Assembly: GCA_964351745.1 (NCBI GenBank)
Contig: CAYGPI010000006.1
Coordinates: 1-57,620, forward strand
Origin: CAYNJF01 sp964351745
GTDB taxonomy: Bacteria; Pseudomonadota; Gammaproteobacteria; Berkiellales; Berkiellaceae
Length of the DNA: 57,620 bases
Direction: 5' to 3'
The notes under the pieces were generated by a model, which was given only the letters and a program-made list of their open reading frames with translations, had not been told where the DNA came from and searched no databases. This document shows positions 51,001 to 57,620 of this stretch, piece by piece (within the stretch, counting starts at the first letter, position 1; each line of letters opens with the position of its first letter). A program made the position numbers and the translations under genes.

Positions 51001-51801
51001 TCAAGCCAAGGTTACCATCGCGAACAGAAAAGTCCCCAAGCAGAGTCGATAGATCACAAAAGGAAGCAAGCCAATTTTATCAATGAGTTTTAAAAAGTAG
51101 TGAATGCATAACAGTGCAAAGAGAGCAGAGACCGCAGCACTAAATCCAAGATGTAACCAAGATTGCTTCATGGGTTGAGACATAAGCTTGATACTTTCAT
51201 ACCCGGTGGCAGAAATAATCACAGGGATAGCCATGAGAAATGCAAACCGCGCGGCCGTTTGTTTGCTAAGCCCTAGAAAGAGCGCGGCGGTAAGCGTAAT
51301 GCCACTTCTAGATGTTCCTGGGATGAGCGCTAGAACTTGGGCAAATCCCATCCACATCGCTTGTTTGTAATTGACGACTTTACGATCTGGATTGGCATGT
51401 TTGATGCTCGCCCAAAGCAATAGTCCAAATAAAATTGTTGTGGTGCCAATGACGGTCATACTTCGTGCATGAAGGGCGATTAAATCGTGGAGCAATAATC
51501 CGGCAATACACACAGGTATGGTTGCTAAGACAAGCTGGATGGCAAGATGTGTATAGGGTGTCAATTTTTGACCTTTGAGAGCTAGACATGAATCTATGAT
51601 CATATGCTTAAGATCTTGCCTAAAATAGAGCATAACTGCGATTAAAGTGCCAAAATGAACGCTAATGTCCATACTTAAGCCTTGATCTTCCCAGCCAGTT
51701 AAAAGAGGAATTAAGATCAAATGAGCTGAGCTAGACACTGGCAAGAATTCAGTGAGTCCTTGAATCATAGCAAGCGTCGCGAGTTGGAACCAATCACTCA
51801 T
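51001..51801 (-). CDS. uppP: Undecaprenyl-diphosphate phosphatase
   Basis: A 266-residue integral membrane phosphatase that recycles undecaprenyl pyrophosphate to the monophosphate lipid carrier for cell-wall and O-antigen synthesis; loss or gain affects bacitracin sensitivity. The two signature regions are intact: QGLTEFLPVSSSAHLIL (14-30) and LIPGTSRSGITLTAALFLG (about 158-176), which form the active site with the catalytic Glu, Ser and Arg. Its ATG overlaps the last eight bases of the upstream gene, so translation is probably coupled. Confidence 0.95.
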   Translation of the reverse strand: MSDWFQLATLAMIQGLTEFLPVSSSAHLILIPLLTGWEDQGLSMDISVHFGTLIAVMLYFRQDLKHMIIDSCLALKGQKLTPYTHLAIQLVLATIPVCIAGLLLHDLIALHARSMTVIGTTTILFGLLLWASIKHANPDRKVVNYKQAMWMGFAQVLALIPGTSRSGITLTAALFLGLSKQTAARFAFLMAIPVIISATGYESIKLMSQPMKQSWLHLGFSAAVSALFALLCIHYFLKLIDKIGLLPFVIYRLCLGTFLFAMVTLA

Positions 51802-52330
51802 AATCAGCAGGTTTGGTTGGATCTGGTAAAGGCTCAGAGCTGGTTTGTGGTGGTGTACTATGGTTTTTTGGTTGGACTACTTCGCTGTTGTCAGTTGGTT
51901 TTTTTGTTGCGCTTTCTTGGGGCATTAGAGGGCAATTTTCCCCTTCTTTTCGCTTATTGCTCATAAATTTAAAGTATAAAGTATTGATGCAGTGGCCTGC
52001 GACGATGCCCATTTGCTTACCTGCTTGCTCATCAACTTGCTCTGGGATCTGATAAGTCATATTGTCTAAGCAGGCAGAAGCAAACCATTGGCTAACAACT
52101 TTGCATTCTTCAGCGGTGATGTCAAAACACCTTAAAAAATCTTTTTCAGGTTCGCAAACGATAGTAGGCATATTACTTTGGAAATTGCTAATCCAGTCTT
52201 GCCGAGATACAAGTGGTGCTATTGGTGTTATTTCTTCTTCAGAGATTTGATGCGAAGCATTATCAGTAGGAGAACTCGCCACTGACTGTTGGACAAATAG
52301 TATACATAGTAAAAACATCAATCGGATCAT
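51794..52330 (-). CDS. Secreted six-cysteine protein of unknown family
   Basis: A 178-residue protein with a short signal peptide (MIRLMFLLCILFVQQSVAS). The mature protein has six cysteines (59, 68, 76, 87, 114, 133), an even number suited to disulfides in the periplasm, and a Pro/Ser/Thr-rich tail from about 137. I recognise no family. Its stop overlaps the uppP start by eight bases (ATGAGTGA), so the two form an operon and it may work at the envelope. The ribosome site is weak. Confidence 0.65.
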   Translation of the reverse strand: MIRLMFLLCILFVQQSVASSPTDNASHQISEEEITPIAPLVSRQDWISNFQSNMPTIVCEPEKDFLRCFDITAEECKVVSQWFASACLDNMTYQIPEQVDEQAGKQMGIVAGHCINTLYFKFMSNKRKEGENCPLMPQESATKKPTDNSEVVQPKNHSTPPQTSSEPLPDPTKPADYE

Positions 52331-52559
52331 GTGGCGCTCTTTGTGACTTAGAAAATATATATGCTGTCAGTATACTGCTTTGGCTAGCTTGGGCAAAGTG
52401 GATCCCTTGTCAGGATATTTAACAATCTTCGTAAAATAAAGCCCTATGATTATATTTGTTTCTTTGATTCATATGTAAATTTCCATGATATCAAGAGGAT
52501 AGATAGTTGGCATGAGCCTTGCAAACTATTTATTAGCCATGAGTTATAAGGATTGAACT

Positions 52560-53528
52560 ATGAAACAACTGTCAACTTTCTTTTTATTAAGTTTTCTTGC
52601 TCCCACAGCCATAGCTCAGCCTGTATTTATTGATGTTGGCGCCGCGACCACTCAAGCACCGGGCAGTGCTGGCTCAGTGTTAGATGCGAATACTTTTACA
52701 TCGGTCTTTAATCAATTGCAATTGTTTGCTGATACTTCAACGACTCAATTTAATACTAATTTGGGTGGTGTTTCAGGATTAAATGTTGGGGATAGATTTG
52801 TTGACACAGGCAACGCTGCGATCACAGATTTGCTGCCACCTTTTGGAGATGATGAGGGATTAGGTAGTTTTTCAGAAATCACCGTGGATTGGTCTGGTCT
52901 TAGTGGTATCACGACTTCTGATTTAACAACGATAGGTGTGAATGGGGAGACTGTTCAAACCATTGCCTATGATTCAAATAGTACTATCTTAAGTTTTTAT
53001 TTTCATGGAGATGCAGGGGCTACCAACGCCGACTTTGGAACAGTTGGGATAGGGGATAATACTGGATTTACAGATGGTGAGAAAGTTTTAGATTTGCTTG
53101 TTAAAGGAGGTAGTGGGACAAATACATTCTCATCTTCAGGTGAATTTTTAAGTGGTTCATCGCTTTTATTAGGCGAAATTGTTTTTGCTTTAAATGATTT
53201 TTGGTGGTTTGACAATGGGGATGATATCGCAGGAACGCCAGGTGATCAGGATTTTAATAGCTTGCTTGGCTTGGCAGTACCACTTGTTTTAAAGGCAAGC
53301 ATTGATCAAAACACAGATAATGTTGAAACAGACTTCTCAGGTTTAGGAACGCCAGGGCCTGTAGGGTTCGGAGATCAATTGTTTGTTGTTAATTCAACGC
53401 ATGATGGTAGCTTAGATTTTGAGGTTCCGGCGCCTAAGACTTTATTGCTATTAGGGTTAGGTTTGGTGTTGTTTCCATGGTTGAGACGTCGACCCTTAGC
53501 TAAAGCTCGGATTCATAAGCATCAATGA
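52560..53528 (+). CDS. Secreted Gly/Thr-rich protein with variant PEP-CTERM-type sorting tail
   Basis: A 322-residue protein with a signal peptide (MKQLSTFFLLSFLAPTAIA, cleaved before QPV). The mature region is acidic, rich in Gly, Asp, Thr and Ser, and probably all-beta. The C-terminus reads VPAPKTLLLLGLGLVLFPWL then RRRP and a basic tail: a Pro-rich triplet, a membrane helix and an arginine cluster, the layout of PEP-CTERM signals cut by exosortase, with PAP in place of PEP. Such proteins are surface or biofilm-matrix components. The tail after RRR (LAKARIHKHQ) is longer than usual. AAGGAT upstream supports the start. No exosortase gene is in the window. Confidence 0.7.
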   Translation: MKQLSTFFLLSFLAPTAIAQPVFIDVGAATTQAPGSAGSVLDANTFTSVFNQLQLFADTSTTQFNTNLGGVSGLNVGDRFVDTGNAAITDLLPPFGDDEGLGSFSEITVDWSGLSGITTSDLTTIGVNGETVQTIAYDSNSTILSFYFHGDAGATNADFGTVGIGDNTGFTDGEKVLDLLVKGGSGTNTFSSSGEFLSGSSLLLGEIVFALNDFWWFDNGDDIAGTPGDQDFNSLLGLAVPLVLKASIDQNTDNVETDFSGLGTPGPVGFGDQLFVVNSTHDGSLDFEVPAPKTLLLLGLGLVLFPWLRRRPLAKARIHKHQ

Positions 53529-53556
53529 TAAATGTAAAGATAGGCTTGGAGGCTTT

Positions 53557-53793
53557 ATGTGGCACTTAAAAACAAAGTTAGGCACCTTCTGGATTGTTAA
53601 GAATGAAGCTAAAGATCAAAGTTTCTTTCTTGGTTGCGAAGATGAAAATCTAGGTCAGTATGAATCTGCAGATAGCGCTGTCAATGATATTCATAAAAGA
53701 GAGACCGGTTACCTAGAGTGGGACGAACAATCAAGCTTGAATGTTCCAACAGTCTTGAGCGAGTGGGCGCAAGGTGAGCCAGAGTACTGGTAG
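53557..53793 (+). CDS. Small conserved-looking protein of unknown function
   Basis: A 78-residue soluble protein. It opens MWHLKTKLGTFWIVKNEAKD, includes LGCEDENLGQYESADSAVNDI and ends in LSEWAQGEPEYW, with the regular Trp/Gly pattern of a small beta-alpha fold. I have no family name for it. A strong TTGGAGG four bases before the ATG and a terminator right after argue that it is real. It is 28 bp after the PEP-CTERM-like gene and may be co-transcribed. Confidence 0.7.
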   Translation: MWHLKTKLGTFWIVKNEAKDQSFFLGCEDENLGQYESADSAVNDIHKRETGYLEWDEQSSLNVPTVLSEWAQGEPEYW

Positions 53794-53814
53794 AGAAACT
53801 AATTTAACTGAAAA

Positions 53815-53843
53815 TAAGCCGGCTTTGACGTCGGCTTTTTATT
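53815..53843 (+). terminator. Intrinsic terminator after the 78-residue gene
   Basis: AAGCCG (53816-53821) pairs with CGGCTT around a short loop, followed by TTTTT, about 20 bp past the stop. Confidence 0.8.
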
Positions 53844-54065
53844 GTGTAGAGTAACTTATTTTGTGAGACTAGGCGGCTAATATTTGTTTAACTTAAGTAT
53901 TCCATATAAAAAAAATTGGCTTTTTTAGATTCTTACCCTTTTTAGGGGTGACAGTCGTCTTAATAAGCTTGCTATGGTGTTCGTGGTTCGATATGATTCA
54001 CAGCTTATGAAGATGCCGGAAGGCAAAGATTTTTTAGTGTAAGTGCACGTCAGTAGAGGATAATA

Positions 54066-54308
54066 ATGAAGGCTGAGATCCATCCCAATTATAAAGTAGT
54101 TCAGGTGAGTTGTGCCTGTGGAAGCCAATTTGCAACCCGCTCAACAATTAATCGCGAAGAGCTAAAGTTGGATGTGTGCAATGCATGTCATCCGTTCTAT
54201 ACGGGTAAGCATAAAATGTTGGATGCCGAAGGTCGTGTTGAAGCATTTATGCGTCGTTATAAGAGCTACAAAAAGCTAGAAGACGATACCCAAGAAGAGG
54301 GCAAGTAG
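54066..54308 (+). CDS. rpmE: 50S ribosomal protein L31
   Basis: An 80-residue L31 of the zinc-binding (C+) type: MKAEIHPNYKVVQVSCACGS, then CNACHPFYTGKHKMLDAEGRVEAF. The metal set is the CxC plus CNAC/H cluster; loss of cysteines would mark the zinc-independent paralogue. The last ~12 residues (KLEDDTQEEGK) form an acidic extension beyond the usual ~70 residues. AGAGGATAATA precedes the ATG. The C+ form with this spacing resembles gammaproteobacterial L31 rather than the alphaproteobacterial form. Confidence 0.95.
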   Translation: MKAEIHPNYKVVQVSCACGSQFATRSTINREELKLDVCNACHPFYTGKHKMLDAEGRVEAFMRRYKSYKKLEDDTQEEGK

Positions 54309-54330
54309 CCCACTTAAGGATTTAAGTTTG

Positions 54331-54354
54331 AGGCGCCTTTTTGGCGCCTTTTTC
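54331..54354 (+). terminator. Intrinsic terminator of rpmE
   Basis: AGGCGCC (54331-54337) pairs with GGCGCCT (54343-54349), then TTTTT, 22 bp after the stop. Confidence 0.9.
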
Positions 54355-54401
54355 GTAAAGGAAGGGAGATAATAAATTACTTGATGAATGAGGGCCCTAA
54401 A

Positions 54402-55688
54402 ATGGCTGTAGATGATTTGAAACAAAAAGCTTTGGACTATCATGCTTATCCCACTCCAGGAAAGCTAAGTATCAACATAACAAAGCCAACCAACACTCAA
54501 AAAGACTTAGCTTTAGCATACTCGCCAGGGGTTGCTGAGCCCGTAAGAGCGATAGTTGAAAATCCTGATGATGTTTCAAAATATACTGCTCGTGCAAACT
54601 TGGTAGGCGTTATAACTAACGGCACTGCGGTTTTAGGTTTGGGTAATGTTGGTCCTTTGGCTTCTAAGCCGGTTATGGAAGGTAAAGCAGTTTTATTTAA
54701 GCGTTTTGCAAATATCGATGTGTTTGATATTGAAATTGATGCAGAGAACCCTCAGACTTTTATTAATACAGTGGCTAGATTAGAGCCTACGTTTGGTGGG
54801 ATAAACCTTGAAGATATTAAAGGGCCACAATGTTTTGAGATTGAGCAAGCCCTTAATGAGCGTTTAAGCATCCCCGTTTTTCATGATGATCAGCATGGTA
54901 CAGCCATCATTATTGCTGCAGCGCTTTTAAATGCTCTTGAACTACAAGAAAAAGCGTTAGAGGATATCCGAATCGTTTGTCTAGGAGCAGGCGCCGCAGG
55001 GATTGCAGCCATGAAATTGTTGATGAGCCTTGGTGTTAGCCGGGATCAAATATATATGGTTGATAGCAAGGGTGTGATCCATTCTGGTCGTGAAGATCTC
55101 AATCCTTATAAATTTGCTTTTGCGCAAGACACTCATCTTCGAACCTTAGCGGATGTGATGGATGGCGCTGATGTGTTTATTGGTGTTTCAGGGGCTAATT
55201 TGCTAACACCTGCGATGCTAGAAATGATGAGCGAAAAGCCAATCGTGTTTGCCTTATCTAATCCTGATCCAGAAATAGATCCAACTTTAGCTAAGAGCTT
55301 ACGAAAGGATTTAATCATTGCAACAGGTCGCAGCGACTACCCTAATCAAGTTAATAATGTTTTATGTTTTCCATTCCTATTTAGGGGTGCACTGGACGTT
55401 CAAGCAACAACCATTAATCAGAGTATGATGATAGCGGCTGTAGAAGGCATCCGTCATCTTGCAAAAGAGCCGGTTCCTGAAATTGTTTTACTAGGATATG
55501 AAATGACGTCAGGTTTAAATTTTGGTCCAGAATATATTTTACCTAAGCCTTTAGATCCTAGATTAATTGATATTGTTGCACCATTAGTAGCTAGAGCGGC
55601 GATTGATACGGGCGTTGCTAAAAAGCCATACCCACAACATTATCCTGAACAATATAAACCAGGATTCATCGCTGAAGAAACAGCATAA
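54402..55688 (+). CDS. NAD(P)-dependent malic enzyme
   Basis: A 428-residue malic enzyme that decarboxylates malate to pyruvate with NAD(P) reduction. Motifs: LALAYSPGVAEPVRAI, GNVGPLASKPVMEGKAVLFK, VFHDDQHGTAI (metal and malate site) and IVCLGAGAAGIAAMKLL (nucleotide fold), then FALSNPDPEID. It lacks the phosphotransacetylase-like C-terminal half of MaeB, so it is the short type. I place the start at 54402 because GAGGG lies about seven bases upstream and the family begins MAVDDLKQ; ATG 54384 is an alternative. It is followed 127 bp later by malate dehydrogenase, so both act on malate and may be expressed together. Confidence 0.92.
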   Translation: MAVDDLKQKALDYHAYPTPGKLSINITKPTNTQKDLALAYSPGVAEPVRAIVENPDDVSKYTARANLVGVITNGTAVLGLGNVGPLASKPVMEGKAVLFKRFANIDVFDIEIDAENPQTFINTVARLEPTFGGINLEDIKGPQCFEIEQALNERLSIPVFHDDQHGTAIIIAAALLNALELQEKALEDIRIVCLGAGAAGIAAMKLLMSLGVSRDQIYMVDSKGVIHSGREDLNPYKFAFAQDTHLRTLADVMDGADVFIGVSGANLLTPAMLEMMSEKPIVFALSNPDPEIDPTLAKSLRKDLIIATGRSDYPNQVNNVLCFPFLFRGALDVQATTINQSMMIAAVEGIRHLAKEPVPEIVLLGYEMTSGLNFGPEYILPKPLDPRLIDIVAPLVARAAIDTGVAKKPYPQHYPEQYKPGFIAEETA

Positions 55689-55815
55689 CGTGATTCTTTC
55701 ATAGCCACGTGACTTGTTCTTGGTAAAGGCTTGGATATGTGGCAAAATTAGTTAATCTAATCAACACCTTTGGGTGTGTATATCAATACCTCATCATGTC
55801 TACAAGGAGATTCAC

Positions 55816-56772
55816 ATGGGCAGAGCAAAAATAGCTTTAATTGGTGCTGGCAATATTGGGGGTACTTTAGCTCACTTGGCTTTACTTAAGCGATTAGGCG
55901 ATGTTGTCTTATTTGATATTGCCGAAGGTATTCCGCAAGGCAAGGCTCTTGATTTAAGTCAATGCGGCCCTGTTGAAGGTTTCGATGCAACTGTGACTGG
56001 AACCAATGAATATAGTGGGTGTCAAGGCGCGGATGTTGTGATTGTCACAGCCGGAGTGCCTAGAAAACCAGGCATGAGCCGTGATGATTTGCTCGCCATT
56101 AACACTAAAGTCATGGGTCAAGTTGGCGCTGGTATAAAAAGCTATTGTCCAAATGCTTTCATTATTTGTATTACAAATCCTTTGGATGTCATGGTTGGCG
56201 AGCTTCAAAAAGCAGCGGGCGTGCCAGATAATATGATCGTTGGTATGGCTGGCGTGCTAGATTCCTCACGCTTTCGCTCTTTTCTGGCTGATGAATTTAA
56301 GGTTTCTGTCAATCAAGTTCAAGCTTATGTTTTAGGTGGACATGGCGACACCATGGTGCCGTTGACAGGCATGAGCAATATCGCCGGTATCTCTCTAGAT
56401 GATATGGTGAAAAAAGGTAAAATCACGCAGGATCGTTTGGATTCTATTGTAACTAGAGCTCGCCAAGGTGGGGGAGAAATTGTTGGTCTCCTTAAAACTG
56501 GCTCAGCTTTTTACGCACCAGCGACATCAGCGATTGCTATGGCTGAATCTTACTTACTTGATAAAAAATCAATTTTCCCAATGGCTGCAAAATTGACCAA
56601 GGGAGAATATGGTGTGAAAGAGCCTTTATTTGTTGGTGTTCCGGCAAAGATAGGTGCCAAAGGCGTTGAAGATATTATTGAAGTGAATTTATCACCAGCA
56701 GAGAAAGAAGGACTTCAGATTTCAATCAATGCTGTCATAGATTTGAATGAAGCGGTTAAAAATTTAGCCTAA
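55816..56772 (+). CDS. mdh: Malate dehydrogenase (lactate-dehydrogenase-like type)
   Basis: A 318-residue NAD-dependent enzyme interconverting malate and oxaloacetate in the citric acid cycle. The Rossmann motif ALIGAGNIGGTLAHL and acidic VVLFDIAEG fix NAD use; VPRKPGMSRDDLL supplies the substrate arginines, ITNPLDVMV follows, and VLGGHGDTMVP carries the catalytic His. The sequence type is the one typical of alphaproteobacteria (MDH of the LDH-like group), whereas gammaproteobacteria such as Legionella and Coxiella carry the other type. AAGGAG before the ATG at 55816 fixes the start; a longer frame from 55774 has no ribosome site. Transfer from an alphaproteobacterium is possible. Confidence 0.95.
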   Translation: MGRAKIALIGAGNIGGTLAHLALLKRLGDVVLFDIAEGIPQGKALDLSQCGPVEGFDATVTGTNEYSGCQGADVVIVTAGVPRKPGMSRDDLLAINTKVMGQVGAGIKSYCPNAFIICITNPLDVMVGELQKAAGVPDNMIVGMAGVLDSSRFRSFLADEFKVSVNQVQAYVLGGHGDTMVPLTGMSNIAGISLDDMVKKGKITQDRLDSIVTRARQGGGEIVGLLKTGSAFYAPATSAIAMAESYLLDKKSIFPMAAKLTKGEYGVKEPLFVGVPAKIGAKGVEDIIEVNLSPAEKEGLQISINAVIDLNEAVKNLA

Positions 56773-56787
56773 TTCATTTTTTCTTAT

Positions 56788-56816
56788 CATTCCAGGCGCT
56801 TAAGATGCCTGGAATG
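56788..56816. terminator. Hairpin between mdh and the convergent gene
   Basis: A 10-bp perfect stem (56788-56797 with 56807-56816) around a 9-nt loop lies between the convergent stops. T-tracts are poor on both strands, so termination may be weak. Confidence 0.55.
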
Positions 56817-56833
56817 AAGAGAGACAATTGGCT

Positions 56834-57418
56834 CTAACATTGCCATAAAAATTTATTATCTTGACATTCATCGCAAGAAAATAGATAACCAATGCCTCCA
56901 CCCCCTAAATTGATATCACCGCATTCTGAAAATTGCATGGTGAAAGTCATGGGCTTTGAGCAGCAATCAGGAGTCTCCTCACCTTGTAGCCACATGGGTT
57001 GACCATGAACTTTGCCTAAAACATGCTCAAATCTTTCATCATCGCAAAGAATATCAAAATAGCCGTAGTCTTCATTCTCTAAATCCTCTTCAGAGACGTC
57101 AATACTAACGCATTCGATTAAAACCTCATTAGGAGAGCTTTCTTCTGATAGTGCATCATGGCTTAAAACACAATTGCCACCTTCTTCCGGAGACCAATCT
57201 TCGCACATCCCTGGATCATTGCAGCATTGAAAAATTAAGGTTGGCTTGTCGATGATATTGGGATCGTCAATGGTGCATATAAGTGACATAGATTCATGAC
57301 AGGCTTTACAAGTGGGCACTTGTATGGTTTTAGGCGTAGCAAGATCTTGGCCTATTTTGACACCTTTGAAAGAACTATCTTTGGAAGGGCTCACCATAGG
57401 TATTAAAAAATCACTCAT
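56834..57418 (-). CDS. DUF1963/YwqG-like protein with Cys-rich motifs
   Basis: A 194-residue protein. The C-terminal part, with VHGQPMWLQGEETPDCCSKP, MTFTMQFSECGDINLGGGGI and GYLFSCDECQ...FLWQC, follows the pattern of DUF1963/YwqG-type proteins (GG.P.WlQ...P.C..C...M.fl.Qi). CKACHESM near residue 37 and CSKPM/CDEC pairs suggest a zinc site. Function is unknown for the family. AAGGA upstream supports the ATG at 57418. The penicillin-binding protein gene lies directly upstream on the same strand, 30 bp away, so the two are probably co-transcribed. Confidence 0.65.
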   Translation of the reverse strand: MSDFLIPMVSPSKDSSFKGVKIGQDLATPKTIQVPTCKACHESMSLICTIDDPNIIDKPTLIFQCCNDPGMCEDWSPEEGGNCVLSHDALSEESSPNEVLIECVSIDVSEEDLENEDYGYFDILCDDERFEHVLGKVHGQPMWLQGEETPDCCSKPMTFTMQFSECGDINLGGGGIGYLFSCDECQDNKFLWQC

Positions 57419-57448
57419 TACAAAATCCTTAGCTTTATTGATCTTTCT

Positions 57449-57619
57449 TTAAAAAAGAGCTTCGTCTGCCTGACTACCGCTTGGTGTGATAGAGACGGAT
57501 GGCTCAAGATTCCTTTGTGCTGCAGCTACTTGAGTTGGCACATTTTCTTCTTTAAAAATTTCAAAGATAGCATTTTTTTGCCCAGGCTGAGCTAACAATC
57601 CAGATAATGGATCGATGCG
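57449..57619 (-). CDS. Penicillin-binding protein 1A, C-terminal fragment (runs off the window)
   Basis: Bases 57449-57619 read 56 codons to a stop: RIDPLSGLLAQPGQKNAIFE then IFKEENVPTQVAAAQR and a polar tail ending QADEALF. This matches the extreme C-terminus of class A PBP1A, where r.dp.tGllA..gq..aifEiF..E..P is conserved. PBP1A is a bifunctional murein transglycosylase/transpeptidase of the inner membrane. The gene continues beyond the right edge, so domains cannot be judged. Confidence 0.75.
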   Translation of the reverse strand, partial: RIDPLSGLLAQPGQKNAIFEIFKEENVPTQVAAAQRNLEPSVSITPSGSQADEALF

Positions 57620-57620
57620 C

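Noticed and set aside
53935..54060. A tRNA-like GGTTCGATATGATTC segment
   Set aside because: No cloverleaf could be built around it; no acceptor or anticodon stem.

Overview
The window looks like the chromosome of an AT-rich, host-associated gammaproteobacterium, probably of the Legionellales / Coxiella / Berkiella kind. This is inference. Ribosomal protein L31 is the four-cysteine type usual in gammaproteobacteria. UppP, an opacity-type barrel, GloA and the end of a class A penicillin-binding protein are Gram-negative housekeeping functions. Eukaryote-like modules (two Hanks-type kinases, ankyrin repeats, polyproline tracts) sit beside very large proteins of no known family, as in intracellular bacteria of protists. 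No tRNA, rRNA, CRISPR array or intact insertion sequence was seen.

Bases 1-21,500 are accessory in character. Genes are separated by long gene-poor gaps, and the gaps of the first 15 kb carry a dispersed short motif with core GGACACCC. This part holds a 758-residue kinase, a pirin, a flavin monooxygenase, a 1,363-residue fusion (RelE/ParE-like domain, superfamily 1 helicase, ankyrin repeats), a MerR/TipAS regulator, a SAP-DUF6434 protein beside a 645-residue protein with a HicA-like end, an alpha/beta hydrolase, a cation diffusion facilitator relative, an amine-oxidase-like flavoprotein and a second kinase with FH1-like polyproline tracts.

Bases 21,500-33,600 mix core and small genes: gloA, a YcaD-like transporter, two short peptides with double-glycine-type leaders, DUF1328 and DUF2062 membrane proteins, a PanE-family reductase, a PlsC-family acyltransferase, a possible permuted papain-fold hydrolase, an outer-membrane barrel, a ProP-like symporter and a secreted amidinotransferase-fold enzyme.

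Bases 33,841-45,882 are one 4,013-residue reading frame with a SecA-type ATPase core in its middle and about 1,900 and 1,570 residues of unrecognised sequence on either side. It is the most striking item here.

Bases 45,900-57,620 return to compact, mostly metabolic genes: a histone-deacetylase-family enzyme, a leucine dehydrogenase next to a secreted beta-helix-like protein, a TPP-riboswitch-controlled PnuC-family transporter (so probably a thiamine transporter), a six-cysteine secreted protein overlapping uppP, a protein with a variant PEP-CTERM tail, rpmE, malic enzyme, an alphaproteobacterial-type malate dehydrogenase, and the 3' end of a PBP1A gene running off the edge. Many starts were moved inward from the longest reading frame because a Shine-Dalgarno sequence and family start agree.
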